DNA of 64,000 bases. It comes from Nocardia pneumoniae NBRC 100136. Its GTDB lineage: Bacteria; Actinomycetota; Actinomycetes; Mycobacteriales; Mycobacteriaceae. The stretch's first letter is position 1; each line of letters begins with the position of its first letter. The position numbers and the translations under genes are program-made. The stretch lies in contig NZ_BAGF01000026.1 in NCBI RefSeq assembly GCF_000308755.1, forward strand, positions 24,698 through 88,697, given 5' to 3'. This document shows, in pieces, positions 37,349 to 46,151 of the stretch. Below the pieces are notes generated by a model. It did no database searches. It saw only the letters and a list, made by a program, of their open reading frames with translations, and was not told where the DNA came from.

Positions 37349-39331
37349 TCAGACCGGATGACCAGGCGGCGTGTGCGCGGGCTGGAATTGGCCCGCGTGC
37401 CTGGAGTCCTCGGCCCTGATGACGTGGGTGACGGCGTTGATCAGCGCGAGGTGGGTGAAGGCCTGTGGGAAGTTGCCCAGGTGACGGCCGCTGCGCGGGT
37501 CGATCTCCTCGGCGTACAGCCGTAGCGGGCTGGCGAAGCCGAGCAGCCGCTCGCACAGGTGCCTGGCCCGCTGGACCTCACCGATCTCGACCAGCGCGGA
37601 CACCAGCCAGAACGAGCAGATGGTGAACGCTCCTTCCGTGCCGCTCAATCCGTCATCGGTGGTCTCGGTGCGATAGCGCAGCACGAGGCCGTTCTCGGTG
37701 AGCCGGTCGGCGATGGCCAGCACGGTGGCGCGTACCCGGTGGTCCTCCGGCGGCAGGAACCGGGTGAGCACCACCAGCAGTAGCGAGGCGTCCAGCGTGT
37801 CGCCGCCGTAGACCTGGGTGAACACGCCGTCGGAGTTGACCCCGTTGGCCAGGACGTCGTTCTTGATCTCCTCGGCGATGCCGTACCACTCTTCGGCGTG
37901 CTCGTACTGACCGTGCAGCTCGGCGAGTTTCGCGCCGCGGTCCAGCGCCACCCAGCACATCACCTTGGAGGAGGTGAAATGCTGCGGCTCGCCGCGCACC
38001 TCCCAGATGCCGCGGTCGGGCTCCTTCCAATGCGCGATGGCCGCGTGCACCTGGCGGACCAACAGCGGCCACAGGGTCTCCGGCACCTGCTGGCGCGACT
38101 TCACATGCAGGTACACCGCGTCCAGCATGGTGCCCCAGATATCGTGCTGGTCCTGGTTGTAGGCGTTGTTGCCGACCCGCACCGGCCGGGAGTTGTCGTA
38201 GCCGCTCAGATGATCGAGGACGGATTCGGTGAGCTCCCGCTCACCGCCGATGCCGTAGAGCACCTGCAGCGGAACGGGTTCGCCGTTCTCGCCGGTGGTC
38301 GCGTCGTTGAGGAAGGCGAAGAAGTCGTCGGCCTCGCGGTCGAGGCCGAGCGTGTACAGACCCCACAGCGCGAAACTGGCGTCGCGCACCCAGGTGTAGC
38401 GGTAGTCCCAATTGCGTTCCCCGCCAGGGCTTTCCGGGAGCGACGTGGTCGGCGCCGCCATCAGCGCTCCGGTCGGCGCGTAGGTGAGGCCTTTGAGCGT
38501 GAGCGCACTGCGCTGCAAGAAGTTGCGCCACGGGTGGTCCGGGAACTTGCCCAGGGTGATCCACTGGCGCCAGCATTCGGTGGTCTGCCACATCTTGTGC
38601 GCGGCCTCTTCGAAGGTGCGCGGCGCGGGCAGCTCCGACCAGGTGAGCGCGACGAACACCTCATCGCCCTCCCGCATCCTGGTGCGGGCACGAGCCTCCC
38701 TGCCCTCCAGGCCGAGGCGCAGATCCGTGGTGAGCACCAGGGTGGGGCCAGCGCTCGGATCGTCGCTGCGGACCGCGGTCGCCTCCTCGTACACCTTGCC
38801 GGTGTACTCCCAGCGGGCGGTGGCCCGGTGGTAGTCGAACGTCGGCTCGCAGCTCATCTCCAGCTCGACGGTGCCGTTCACGCACTTCACCGTGCGCAGC
38901 AGCAGGTGCTCGGCATCCCAGTCCATCGGCGTGCGCCGGTGGGTCTTGCTGCGCTGATCGAGGTTGTGCCACCCGCCGAGCACCAGTGCGTCGCGCACGA
39001 TCAGCCAGCCGGTGCCGGTCTGCCAGGTGGTCTCCAGGATCATTCCGCCGGGCAGGTAGCGGCGCGCGGCGGGCACGTTGACGCCGTAGGGCCCGATCCG
39101 GAAGTGGCCCGCGCTGCGGTCCAGGATCGCGCCGAAGATGCTCGGCGAGTCCGGCCGCGGCACGCACATCCATTCCACGGCGCCATTGCTGGCGACCAGG
39201 CAGCTGGTCTCACAGTCGGACAGGAACGCGTAGTCGTCGATCGGCGGATGGGCACCGTGGCGGTGCGGCTCCGGGAGGTTCGACGGCATGCCATCGGCAT
39301 GATTGGCGATGAGGTCATCTGCGGACGCCAT
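37349..39331 (-). CDS. glycoside hydrolase family 15 (glucoamylase/trehalase)
   Basis: A 660-residue cytosolic enzyme. The N-terminal beta-sandwich (IDDYAFLSDCETSCLVASNGAVEWMCVPRPDS; marker SDCETSCLV) is followed by the alpha/alpha barrel with GGERNWDYRYTWVRDASF, DQHDIWGTMLDAVYLH, EVRGEPQHFTSSKVMCW and the catalytic-base block LSGTEGAFTICSFW. In mycobacteria the homologue next to lepA and the sulfate transporter (Rv2402) is a trehalase, so trehalose hydrolysis is the best guess. ATG 39331 is used; an in-frame GTG at 39367 would add 12 residues. It is divergent from the small membrane protein at 39433. Confidence 0.9.
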   Translation of the reverse strand: MASADDLIANHADGMPSNLPEPHRHGAHPPIDDYAFLSDCETSCLVASNGAVEWMCVPRPDSPSIFGAILDRSAGHFRIGPYGVNVPAARRYLPGGMILETTWQTGTGWLIVRDALVLGGWHNLDQRSKTHRRTPMDWDAEHLLLRTVKCVNGTVELEMSCEPTFDYHRATARWEYTGKVYEEATAVRSDDPSAGPTLVLTTDLRLGLEGREARARTRMREGDEVFVALTWSELPAPRTFEEAAHKMWQTTECWRQWITLGKFPDHPWRNFLQRSALTLKGLTYAPTGALMAAPTTSLPESPGGERNWDYRYTWVRDASFALWGLYTLGLDREADDFFAFLNDATTGENGEPVPLQVLYGIGGERELTESVLDHLSGYDNSRPVRVGNNAYNQDQHDIWGTMLDAVYLHVKSRQQVPETLWPLLVRQVHAAIAHWKEPDRGIWEVRGEPQHFTSSKVMCWVALDRGAKLAELHGQYEHAEEWYGIAEEIKNDVLANGVNSDGVFTQVYGGDTLDASLLLVVLTRFLPPEDHRVRATVLAIADRLTENGLVLRYRTETTDDGLSGTEGAFTICSFWLVSALVEIGEVQRARHLCERLLGFASPLRLYAEEIDPRSGRHLGNFPQAFTHLALINAVTHVIRAEDSRHAGQFQPAHTPPGHPV

Positions 39332-39420
39332 ACCCCATCTTGGGGTCCGCGCCCGCCTGTCGTCCACTGCTCGGTCGCCGTCGCTGTTGGCGGTCCTACG
39401 GAGCCGGGCGGCGAACCGAC

Positions 39421-39426
39421 TAGGCT
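39421..39426 (+). promoter_or_regulatory. -10 box of a leaderless promoter
   Basis: TAGGCT is followed by six bases and then the GTG at 39433, the same geometry as at proA. Confidence 0.6.
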
Positions 39427-39432
39427 GGAGCC

Positions 39433-39714
39433 GTGCATCGCATCGCAGGGTGGTGGGACGGCTTCGAGCTGTGGGTCGCGGGACTGCCGTTCATTCCGCA
39501 GTTCCTCGTGGTCCTCGTCGGCATGGTCCCGATCAGCTTCGCCATCGCCTACGGGCTCGACCGCGCCCTGCGTGTCGTGCTGCGCATGCTCGACCGGCGG
39601 TACGCGGCCGATGTCGTGCCGGTGCGGTCCGCGCCGATCGGCGCGGCGGCGATGCCCGAACCCGAGCAGGTGGCCGCGGAGGACCGCAGGCCCGTCCAGA
39701 GCGGAGCGCGCTGA
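39433..39714 (+). CDS. small membrane protein, 93 residues
   Basis: One or two membrane helices (LPFIPQFLVVLVGMVPISFAIAYGL) are followed by a basic amphipathic stretch (DRALRVVLRMLDRRY) and a polar Ala/Pro/Glu-rich tail. The GTG start fits a leaderless promoter. A protein of this type lies between the GH15 gene and the sulfate transporter in mycobacteria (Rv2401A, from memory). The stop and the next start share a base (TGATG), so it is coupled to a 25-residue peptide gene. Function unknown. Confidence 0.75.
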   Translation: MHRIAGWWDGFELWVAGLPFIPQFLVVLVGMVPISFAIAYGLDRALRVVLRMLDRRYAADVVPVRSAPIGAAAMPEPEQVAAEDRRPVQSGAR

Positions 39715-39791
39715 TGCCTCGTTCGCGGGTGCAGCTCGCGCTGATCGCTCTGCTCGTGCTCGTCGTCGTCGCCTGGTTGATCACCCGCTGA
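39714..39791 (+). CDS. 25-residue single-helix membrane peptide
   Basis: The ATG at 39714 overlaps the previous stop (TGATG), the classic termination-reinitiation arrangement. The peptide has a basic start (MPRSRVQ) and one hydrophobic helix (LALIALLVLVVVAWLI) ending TR and a stop. It is probably an inner-membrane micropeptide that works with the 93-residue protein before it. It is too short for domain searches, so the call rests on the coupling and the hydrophobic profile. Confidence 0.6.
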   Translation: MPRSRVQLALIALLVLVVVAWLITR

Positions 39792-40157
39792 GCGCGGCGC
39801 CGCCAGGGTTCTCGCCGGTCCGAGCGAGGGTCCCGCCGACCTCGGGCGCGTCGGTCCTCGATCAGGCCGGATTCCTGCGTATGGGCGGCTGCCGTTTCGC
39901 CGGTCCGGCGTCGCGACCTCGGTGATCATGGCGTCGCGATACTCCGGTGCGGCGGCCCGGTGCAACTCGGCAGCGTGCGGCCGCCGAGGATTCTCGGCAG
40001 TGACCGCAAGATAACCAGGACCGTACGGTCGGCCGGATGCCCCCCGTGTTGCCGCAATCGCGGGGACCACCGTACGGATGGGATGCGCCTGGGTGAACAT
40101 GGGATGAAACCCGGCTCTTGCTGGGATCTTCGATTCGAACTCCGCCGTGCGCTCTGC
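39792..40157 (+). other. intergenic, no gene; paired CCGTACGG sites
   Basis: About 365 bp between the membrane peptides and the sulfate-transporter promoter. It contains the perfect 12-bp palindrome GACCGTACGGTC (40019-40030) and a second CCGTACGG near 40070, possible binding sites for a regulator of the transporter. Nothing else is interpretable. Confidence 0.45.
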
Positions 40158-40163
40158 TACAGT
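40158..40163 (+). promoter_or_regulatory. -10 box of the sulfate transporter operon
   Basis: TACAGT followed by six bases and GTG at 40170. Transcription should begin on the start codon of the leader peptide, giving a leaderless leader. Confidence 0.65.
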
Positions 40164-40169
40164 CGGCCC

Positions 40170-40259
40170 GTGTCGTCGAGCGCAGTCCCGCAGGTCCGCC
40201 ATGAGTTGGCGTTGATTGCTGTCGGTGACCTCGCGGTCGCGGACGTCTACTGTCGCTGA
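40170..40259 (+). CDS. leader peptide of the sulfate transporter operon (29 residues, ends Tyr-Cys-Arg)
   Basis: A short frame from GTG 40170 to TGA 40259 with RHELALIAVGDLAVADVYCR as its last part. Actinobacterial leader peptides upstream of sulfur genes often have the form RxHxDLxRV...CR-stop with a cysteine just before the end. The single Cys codon is two codons before the stop. It begins exactly at the predicted transcription start, and an extended hairpin starts five bases after its stop. I infer that ribosome speed at the Cys codon senses charged tRNA-Cys and sets read-through into sbp-cysTWA. Confidence 0.7.
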   Translation: MSSSAVPQVRHELALIAVGDLAVADVYCR

Positions 40260-40264
40260 TCGGC

Positions 40265-40336
40265 GGCCGGGCACGTCCGCGTCTCGTTTCCCAGTAGACT
40301 GGCGCGCTTTCTGCGGACGTGTTCGTCCTCCCGGCC
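40265..40336 (+). promoter_or_regulatory. candidate attenuator hairpin between leader peptide and sbp
   Basis: The inner stem CACGTCCGC (40272-40280) pairs perfectly with GCGGACGTG (40313-40321). An outer stem GGCCGGG (40265-40271) pairs with CCCGGCC (40330-40336), separated on the 3' side by eight unpaired bases. The structure begins just after the leader stop codon, where a stalled ribosome would cover its 5' arm. It is placed 125 bp before the sbp ATG. Confidence 0.55.
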
Positions 40337-40461
40337 CGTCGCGGCCGATAGTCGCGCCACTGCCGTCCTGTTTCGCACGGCAGGTCTACAGCTCAACACA
40401 ATTGTCGCCGCCACCGATGCACTACCGGACAGCTGGCGGTCCGCACGAAAGGTCCACCCCG

Positions 40462-41508
40462 ATGGCTCGCAAATCCTGGCTCACGCCGCGTCGACGCTAC
40501 AGCGCCGTTGCCCTCGCCGCACTGGCGGCGGTCGCGCTAACCGCGTGCGGCGGCGGAGCGAGCGACACAGCCGGGGCAGACCGCGCCGACGGCAGCGGCG
40601 GCACCCTGAACCTCTACGCCTACGCCGTGCCGAAGCCCGGTTTCGACAAGGTGATCCCCGAGTTCAACAAGACCGAGCAGGGCAAGGGCGTCCAGATCCA
40701 GCAGTCCTACGGAGCCTCCGGCGACCAGTCCCGCAAGGTCAAGGACGGCGCCGAGGCGGATGTCGTCAACTTCTCCGTGGAGCCCGACATCACCCGCCTG
40801 GTCGACGCGGGCCTGGTGGACGCGAGCTGGAACGCCGACGCCACCAAGGGAATCCCGTTCGGCTCGGTCGTCGCGATCGTGGTGCGCAAGGGCAACCCGA
40901 AGGGCATCAAGGACTGGGACGACCTGCTGAAGCCGGGCATCGAGGTGGTCACCCCGAACCCGTTCAGCTCCGGTTCGGCCAAGTGGAACCTCTTGGCGCC
41001 GTACGCGGCCAAGAGCGAGGGCGGCAAGAACCCGCAGGCGGGCCTGGACTACCTGAGCCAGCTGGTCTCCAAGGAGCACGTGAAGGTGCAGCCCAAGTCC
41101 GGCCGCGAGGCGACCGAGACCTTCCTGCAGGGCACCGGTGACGTGCTGCTGAGCTACGAGAACGAGGCGATCTTCGCCGAGCGCAACGGCGATCCGATCG
41201 AGCACATCGTCCCTCCGGTCACTTTCAAGATCGAGAACCCGGTCGCGGTGCTGAAGAACAGCAAGAACCAGGAGAAGGCCGTCGCCTTCCGCGACTTCCT
41301 GTTCACCGCCGAGGGCCAGAAGGCATGGGCCGCCGCCGGTTTCCGCCCGGTCGACCCGAAGGTCGCCGCCGACTACGCCAAGGACTTCCCGACCCCGCAG
41401 AAGCTGTGGACCATCGCCGACCTCGGCGGCTGGAAGACCGTGGACAAGGACCTGTTCGCCGCGAACACCGGCTCCGTCGCGGTGATCTACGACAAGGCGA
41501 CCAAGTAG
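40462..41508 (+). CDS. sulfate-binding lipoprotein of the sulfate ABC transporter
   Basis: A 348-residue lipoprotein: basic n-region (MARKSWLTPRRRYS), hydrophobic stretch, and lipobox LTAC with the acylated Cys at 29. The mature protein follows the sulfate/thiosulfate-binding family, with LNLYAYAVPKPGFDKVIPEF, QSYGASGDQSRKVKDG, DVVNFSVEPDI, NPFSSGSAKWNLL and GDVLLSYENEA. These contain the Ser/Gly backbone that grips sulfate. It is equivalent to mycobacterial SubI. The ATG at 40462 has GAAAGG nine bases upstream. It is the first structural gene of the operon, after the leader peptide. Confidence 0.93.
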   Translation: MARKSWLTPRRRYSAVALAALAAVALTACGGGASDTAGADRADGSGGTLNLYAYAVPKPGFDKVIPEFNKTEQGKGVQIQQSYGASGDQSRKVKDGAEADVVNFSVEPDITRLVDAGLVDASWNADATKGIPFGSVVAIVVRKGNPKGIKDWDDLLKPGIEVVTPNPFSSGSAKWNLLAPYAAKSEGGKNPQAGLDYLSQLVSKEHVKVQPKSGREATETFLQGTGDVLLSYENEAIFAERNGDPIEHIVPPVTFKIENPVAVLKNSKNQEKAVAFRDFLFTAEGQKAWAAAGFRPVDPKVAADYAKDFPTPQKLWTIADLGGWKTVDKDLFAANTGSVAVIYDKATK

Positions 41509-41544
41509 CGGGGTGACCTCCGTTACACGGGATACTGGACGATT

Positions 41545-42438
41545 GTGATCGACAGCAGTAACGCCGGAACCGCACAGGCAGACGGCCCCGGCGTCTCCAA
41601 CGCCGCGCGCCGGACCGGGCGCTGGAACTGGTCATGGCTGCGCGTGACCGGTTCGGTGGGCCCGCTCGGCATCGCGACCGCGGTGCTGTGGCTGAGCATC
41701 ATCGTGCTGCTGCCGCTGGCGGCGCTCACCGTGACCTCCTTCGAGGAAGGCTGGTCCGGCTTCGCCGACGCCGTCACCGCGCCCGCCGCGCTGGACTCGT
41801 TGCGCATCACGGTGCTCGTCTCGGTGGTGGTGGCGGTGATCAACGTGGTGATGGGCACACTCATCGCCTGGGTGCTGGTGCGGGACGAGTTCCCCGGCAA
41901 GGGCGTGGTCAACGCGCTGATCGATCTGCCGTTCGCGCTGCCGACGATCGTGGCCAGCATCGTGCTGCTCTCGCTGTACGGACCGCAGAGCCCGATCGAT
42001 ATCCACCTCAACGCCACCCAGCCGGGCCTGGTGGTGGCGCTGGCGTTCGTCACGCTGCCGTTCGTGGTGCGCTCGGTGCAGCCGGTGCTGATCGAGGCCG
42101 ACCGCGAGGTCGAGCAGGCCGCGCTCTCGCTCGGCGCGAACAACTGGACCACGTTCCGCAGTATCGTGCTCCCCGCGTTGGCGCCCGCGATCATCAGCGG
42201 CGGCGGCCTCGCCTTCGCCCGCGCGATCGGCGAATACGGGTCGGTGGTGCTGATCGGTGGCGCGATCCCGCGTAAGACCGAGATGGCCTCCCAGTACATC
42301 CAGAAGCAGATCGAGATCGACCGGCCGGTGAACGCGGCGGCGGTGTCCGTGGCACTGCTGGCCATCTCGTTCGCGACGCTGCTCGTGCTGCGGCTGCTCG
42401 CCGAACGCACCGCCCGCAAGGAACAGGCGTCCCGATGA
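41545..42438 (+). CDS. cysT: sulfate ABC transporter permease CysT
   Basis: A 297-residue permease with a cytoplasmic N-terminus of about 45 residues and six predicted helices, for example LGIATAVLWLSIIVLLPLAALTV and LRITVLVSVVVAVINVVMGTL. The coupling EAA loop is EVEQAALSLGANNWTTFRSIVLPALAPAI (motif EQAALSLGA...F..I.LP), which docks on CysA. The GTG start is at 41545. It lies directly after the binding protein and before CysW, in the canonical order. Confidence 0.93.
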   Translation: MIDSSNAGTAQADGPGVSNAARRTGRWNWSWLRVTGSVGPLGIATAVLWLSIIVLLPLAALTVTSFEEGWSGFADAVTAPAALDSLRITVLVSVVVAVINVVMGTLIAWVLVRDEFPGKGVVNALIDLPFALPTIVASIVLLSLYGPQSPIDIHLNATQPGLVVALAFVTLPFVVRSVQPVLIEADREVEQAALSLGANNWTTFRSIVLPALAPAIISGGGLAFARAIGEYGSVVLIGGAIPRKTEMASQYIQKQIEIDRPVNAAAVSVALLAISFATLLVLRLLAERTARKEQASR

Positions 42439-42487
42439 GACACAATCGCGCACCCGTCGGGGCCTCCCGCACGAGGGAGCTCACCCG

Positions 42488-43294
42488 ATGAAACTGTCCC
42501 CGTTGACCCGCATTTCGCTGCGGACGGTGGCGCTCGGCTACCTATTCGTGCTGCTGGTATTGCCGCTGGTCATCATTCTGTGGCGCACCTTCGAACGGGG
42601 TGTCGGCGCGTTCGTCGACTCGATCACCACGCCCGCGGCGATCTCGGCGTTCCAGCTGTCTCTGGTGATCGTGGCGATCGTCGTTCCGGTGAACGTCGTC
42701 TTCGGCATCGTGACGGCGATCGCGCTGGTCCGCGGAAACTTCCCTGGCCGCAATCTGGTTCAGGGCATCGTGGACCTGCCGTTCGCGGTCTCGCCCGTCG
42801 TGGTCGGCGTCTCGCTGATCCTGCTGTGGGGCGCCGGGGGCTGGTTCGGCGGGCTGGAAGATCTCGGCTTCAAGGTGATCTTCAACCTGCCGGGCATGGT
42901 GATCGCCACCATCTTCGTCACGCTCCCGTTCGTGGTGCGCGAGGTCGAGCCGGTCCTGCACGAGATCGGCGACGACCAAGAGCAGGCCGCGGCCACGCTC
43001 GGCGCGTCCCGGTGGCAGACGTTCTGGCGGATCACCCTGCCCGCGATCCGCTGGGGCCTGACCTACGGCGTGGTGCTCACCGTGGCGCGCGCGCTCGGCG
43101 AGTTCGGCGCGGTGATCATGGTGTCCTCCGCCCTGCCCGGCCGGTCGCTGACGCTGACGCTGCTCGTGCACGGCCGGTACATCAACGACCACAACACCTT
43201 CGGCGCCTACTCCGCCGCGACCTTGCTGATGGGCATCGCGCTCGTCACCCTTCTGCTGATGACCCTCCTCGAACGTAAGCGGGGCGCAAAGTGA
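42488..43294 (+). CDS. cysW: sulfate ABC transporter permease CysW
   Basis: A 268-residue second permease with six membrane helices. The EAA loop is [29 protein letters not shown] (motif [10 protein letters not shown]). The block [21 protein letters not shown], typical of CysW, is present. ATG 42488 follows a 49-bp gap after cysT. Its stop overlaps the GTG of cysA by four bases (GTGA). Confidence 0.93.
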   Translation: MKLSPLTRISLRTVALGYLFVLLVLPLVIILWRTFERGVGAFVDSITTPAAISAFQLSLVIVAIVVPVNVVFGIVTAIALVRGNFPGRNLVQGIVDLPFAVSPVVVGVSLILLWGAGGWFGGLEDLGFKVIFNLPGMVIATIFVTLPFVVREVEPVLHEIGDDQEQAAATLGASRWQTFWRITLPAIRWGLTYGVVLTVARALGEFGAVIMVSSALPGRSLTLTLLVHGRYINDHNTFGAYSAATLLMGIALVTLLLMTLLERKRGAK

Positions 43295-44286
43295 TCACCG
43301 TGACCAACGCGAACAAGAACTACGGTTCGTTCGCGGCCCTCGACGACGTCACCATCGACATTCCCTCCGGCGAGCTGACCGCGCTGCTGGGCCCGTCGGG
43401 CTCGGGCAAGTCGACGCTGCTGCGCTCGATCGCCGGGCTGGAGTCGCTGGACTCCGGCGTGGTCACCATCGCGGGCCGCGACGTCACCCGGGTGCCGCCG
43501 CAGAAGCGCGACATCGGGTTCGTGTTCCAGCATTATGCGGCGTTCAAGCACATGACCGTGCGCGACAACGTGGCGTTCGGCTTGAAGATCCGCAAGCGCC
43601 CGAAGAACGAGATCAACAAGCGCGTCGACGAGCTGCTGGGCATCGTGGGACTGGACGGCTTCCAGCACCGGTACCCGGCGCAGCTGTCGGGTGGCCAGCG
43701 TCAGCGCATGGCGCTGGCTCGCGCGCTCGCCGTCGATCCGCAGGTGCTGCTGCTGGACGAGCCGTTCGGCGCGCTGGACGCCAAGGTTCGCGCCGATTTG
43801 CGGACCTGGCTGCGTCGCCTGCACGAGGAGGTCCACGTGACCACCGTGCTGGTCACCCACGACCAAGAGGAGGCGCTCGACGTCGCCGACCGGATTGCGG
43901 TGATGAACAAGGGCCGCATCGAGCAGGTCGGCACCCCGGAGGACGTGTACGACCGGCCCGCCAACGAGTTCGTCATGTCCTTCCTCGGCGCGGTGGCCAG
44001 GCTCAACGGACATCTGGTTCGCCCGCACGACATTCGCGTCGGCCGCGACCCCAGCATGGCGCTCGCCGAGCACGAGGGCACCGCGGAGTCGGCGGGCGTC
44101 ACCAGGGCGACGGTGGAACGCGTGGTCCACCTCGGCTTCGAGGTGCGCGTGGAACTGCGCAACGCCGCGACCGGCGACCTGTTCGCCGCGCAGGTCACCC
44201 GTGGTGACGCGGAGGCGCTGCGGCTCTCGGACGGCGAGACGGTCTACGTCCGGGCCACCCGCCTTCCGGATCTTCCCGCGCACTAG
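43291..44286 (+). CDS. cysA: sulfate ABC transporter ATPase CysA
   Basis: A 331-residue ABC ATPase with Walker [11 protein letters not shown]-loop [15 protein letters not shown], signature [15 protein letters not shown], Walker [12 protein letters not shown] and switch His in [11 protein letters not shown]-terminal TOBE-type region follows (from about 240; [12 protein letters not shown]). The signature and the QHYAAF loop are typical of CysA of sulfate/thiosulfate importers. The GTG start is coupled to cysW. It is the last gene of the operon; no clear terminator is seen after it. Confidence 0.95.
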   Translation: MITVTNANKNYGSFAALDDVTIDIPSGELTALLGPSGSGKSTLLRSIAGLESLDSGVVTIAGRDVTRVPPQKRDIGFVFQHYAAFKHMTVRDNVAFGLKIRKRPKNEINKRVDELLGIVGLDGFQHRYPAQLSGGQRQRMALARALAVDPQVLLLDEPFGALDAKVRADLRTWLRRLHEEVHVTTVLVTHDQEEALDVADRIAVMNKGRIEQVGTPEDVYDRPANEFVMSFLGAVARLNGHLVRPHDIRVGRDPSMALAEHEGTAESAGVTRATVERVVHLGFEVRVELRNAATGDLFAAQVTRGDAEALRLSDGETVYVRATRLPDLPAH

Positions 44287-44835
44287 GACATTCCGGATAG
44301 GCGCGACTCGATCCGGCCGCTGTGTGCTGGAAAGTTGCTGTGTTTCTCGGGCGTTCGGCTGCGTCCGTCTCGTGACGGTCTGCGGCACGGCGCCGGGGTG
44401 AGCGGCACGCGACGAGCTCGCATCGCGACACGGGTGACGGTGGCGTTGAGCCGGGTGCGTGAGCTGGTGTCGCTGAATATTGTCTGATTGATCCCCTTCT
44501 CGATGTCGCTAATTATCCGCATTCCGACTTCCAGGCTGGTCAAGGACATTCTGCGCATGTCCGAGGATGTTGTTCCGGACAGAGCGGTATAAAACGCGGT
44601 TCCTGGCAAACCATAACCGGGCATGTGCCGATCTCTGCGTGTCCCAAGGAAATCCGACTGGACGGAATGTCTGCCCTGGTGTGCGCAGGTGAGCGCGTCG
44701 GCGACCGCCCGAGCGACGCGGCCACCCACAGGCGGCTCGCGGACAATCGGTTGTCCGGCCTTGGCAGGAAGATCGCGGAGTGGTTGCCTGGACGACGTTC
44801 GAAGCAAATCGGCACGGCGATCGGGGTGGTTTGCG
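44287..44835 (+). other. 549-bp intergenic region with an AT-richer segment
   Basis: About 44455-44640 is distinctly richer in A/T than the surrounding genes and includes TATAAA near 44590. Short frames here lack ribosome-binding sites. The region presumably carries the promoter of the Hsp70-like gene; the second Hsp70 paralogue has a comparably AT-richer upstream region. Confidence 0.5.
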
Positions 44836-45972
44836 ATGGCGGTTGGTCTCGGATTGAGCATCGGTACGGTGAACACGGTTTCCGTTCTCGCGGAGGAAGG
44901 TTCGGCCAAGGCTCCGCCGGGGCGCCGCAAAGCGCAGCGCCCGCAGACGATCACGCGCCGGACCATGTTGGCCTTCGACAGCACCGGCGTGGCCAGGGTC
45001 GGCATGCTGCCGAGGCACGGTCGCGCGGTGACCGAGTTCGCCGACCTCACGCAGCCGTCCAGCACCTGGGCGAGGGTCGGCAACCGCGCGCTCGCCCCGG
45101 CGGACCTCGTCGCCACGGTCGCGAAGTGCCTGATCGGCGAGGTGCTGGAAGATCATCCGGCCGGCGGCGGCGTCGGTATCGCGATGACCTATCCCGCCCG
45201 CTACGCCGACGAGCAGGTCGACGCGCTGCGCACGGCACTGGACGGGGTCGAACTCGGACAGGTCGCCTTGGTCGCCGAGCCGACCGCGGCGGCGGCCTGG
45301 CTGGAAGCCGACCGCGGTCCGCTGATGCCCGGCCTGGCGCTGGTCTACGATCTCGGCGGCGCGGGGCTCGACGTCACCCTGGTCCGGGTCGGGGCGGGGT
45401 GTCCGCGCAATCCGATCGTCGGCGTGTCGTTGCGTTCCACCGACTTCGGCGGACGCGCGTTCGGTGCGCTGGTCGCCGAACACGCCGGACAGGATCTGGC
45501 GTCGTTCTCGGTTTCGCAGTCGGTCACCGACGCGGCCGCCGACGAACTGCGCGCCCGTCATATCCGGGAATCCGTCCAGCTGGTGTACCGCTGCCTGCGC
45601 GTCGCGGACGTCACCATGGCCGATGTCGACTGTGTTCTCGTGGTCGGCGGCGCGGCGCGTCCCCCGGAGGTCGCCCAGGTCCTCGCGGACGAATTGGCCA
45701 GGCCGGTGATCACGGCGCCGGACCCTGAGCGGACCATCGCCGACGGCGCCGCGATCCTGGGCCGGAGGGCGGCTGCCGCGGCGGACGCGCTGGCCGAGCA
45801 GCGACGTATCCGGCGCCGCCGCGCCCGTCGTCGCGCGGCCACCCGCCGCGCCCTGATGCTGTCGCGCCGGACCGGGCGCCGGTTGAGCAGGGCGGTCGTC
45901 GTCGCGGGGGTCTGGAGCACCGGGTTGGCGACCTCGCTGTTGGCGGCCGGAGACGGGGCGCTCATGAGCTAG
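44836..45972 (+). CDS. degenerate Hsp70/actin-fold protein with a C-terminal hydrophobic segment (paralogue 1)
   Basis: A 378-residue Hsp70-like nucleotide-binding domain without a substrate-binding domain. Phosphate-1 reads LSIGTVN where DnaK has IDLGTTN, so the conserved Asp is Ser (S8). Phosphate-2 YDLGGAGLDVTLV, VAEPTAAAAWL and the adenosine motif VVGGAARPPEV are kept. An Arg-rich stretch ([15 protein letters not shown], about 323-337) precedes a hydrophobic end (VVVAGVWSTGLATSLLAA) that could anchor it in the membrane. ATG 44836 gives MAVGLGLS, matching the start of paralogue 2 (MTTGLGFS). Chaperone activity is doubtful; nucleotide-dependent signalling or scaffolding is equally possible. 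Confidence 0.8.
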   Translation: MAVGLGLSIGTVNTVSVLAEEGSAKAPPGRRKAQRPQTITRRTMLAFDSTGVARVGMLPRHGRAVTEFADLTQPSSTWARVGNRALAPADLVATVAKCLIGEVLEDHPAGGGVGIAMTYPARYADEQVDALRTALDGVELGQVALVAEPTAAAAWLEADRGPLMPGLALVYDLGGAGLDVTLVRVGAGCPRNPIVGVSLRSTDFGGRAFGALVAEHAGQDLASFSVSQSVTDAAADELRARHIRESVQLVYRCLRVADVTMADVDCVLVVGGAARPPEVAQVLADELARPVITAPDPERTIADGAAILGRRAAAAADALAEQRRIRRRRARRRAATRRALMLSRRTGRRLSRAVVVAGVWSTGLATSLLAAGDGALMS

Positions 45973-46023
45973 GGAGAACTTCCCGACTGCGCCCATAGGC
46001 GCGGATTCGGGCCATGAAATGCA

Positions 46024-46072
46024 GGGCCGTCCGGCGGTGCGCGTGATGAGGGCGCGCATCGCCGGACGGCCC
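46024..46072 (+). terminator. strong hairpin after Hsp70 paralogue 1
   Basis: A 20-bp stem, GGGCCGTCCGGCGGTGCGCG with CGCGCATCGCCGGACGGCCC, containing a single G-U pair and a 9-nt loop, 51 bp after the stop codon. No U-tract. Confidence 0.75.
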
Positions 46073-46106
46073 GAGCAACTGCTGGGTTGACGTAACTCTC
46101 CGTTGG

Positions 46107-46137
46107 TGTAACTATGGGATACAGTTAAATGGTTACA
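46107..46137 (+). promoter_or_regulatory. operator/promoter of the AurF-type oxygenase operon
   Basis: TGTAAC (46107-46112) and GTTACA (46132-46137) form an inverted repeat around a -10-like TACAGT (46120-46125). A nested TAACT...AGTTA repeat has its centre at the same place, and a further GTAAC lies just upstream near 46092. A regulator bound here would cover the promoter. The Shine-Dalgarno GGAGGAGAGG follows, and GTG is at 46152. Confidence 0.6.
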
Positions 46138-46151
46138 TCGGAGGAGAGGCA

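Noticed and set aside
44502..44591. 29-codon frame in the region upstream of Hsp70 paralogue 1
   Set aside because: It has no ribosome-binding site and no -10 box at leaderless distance.
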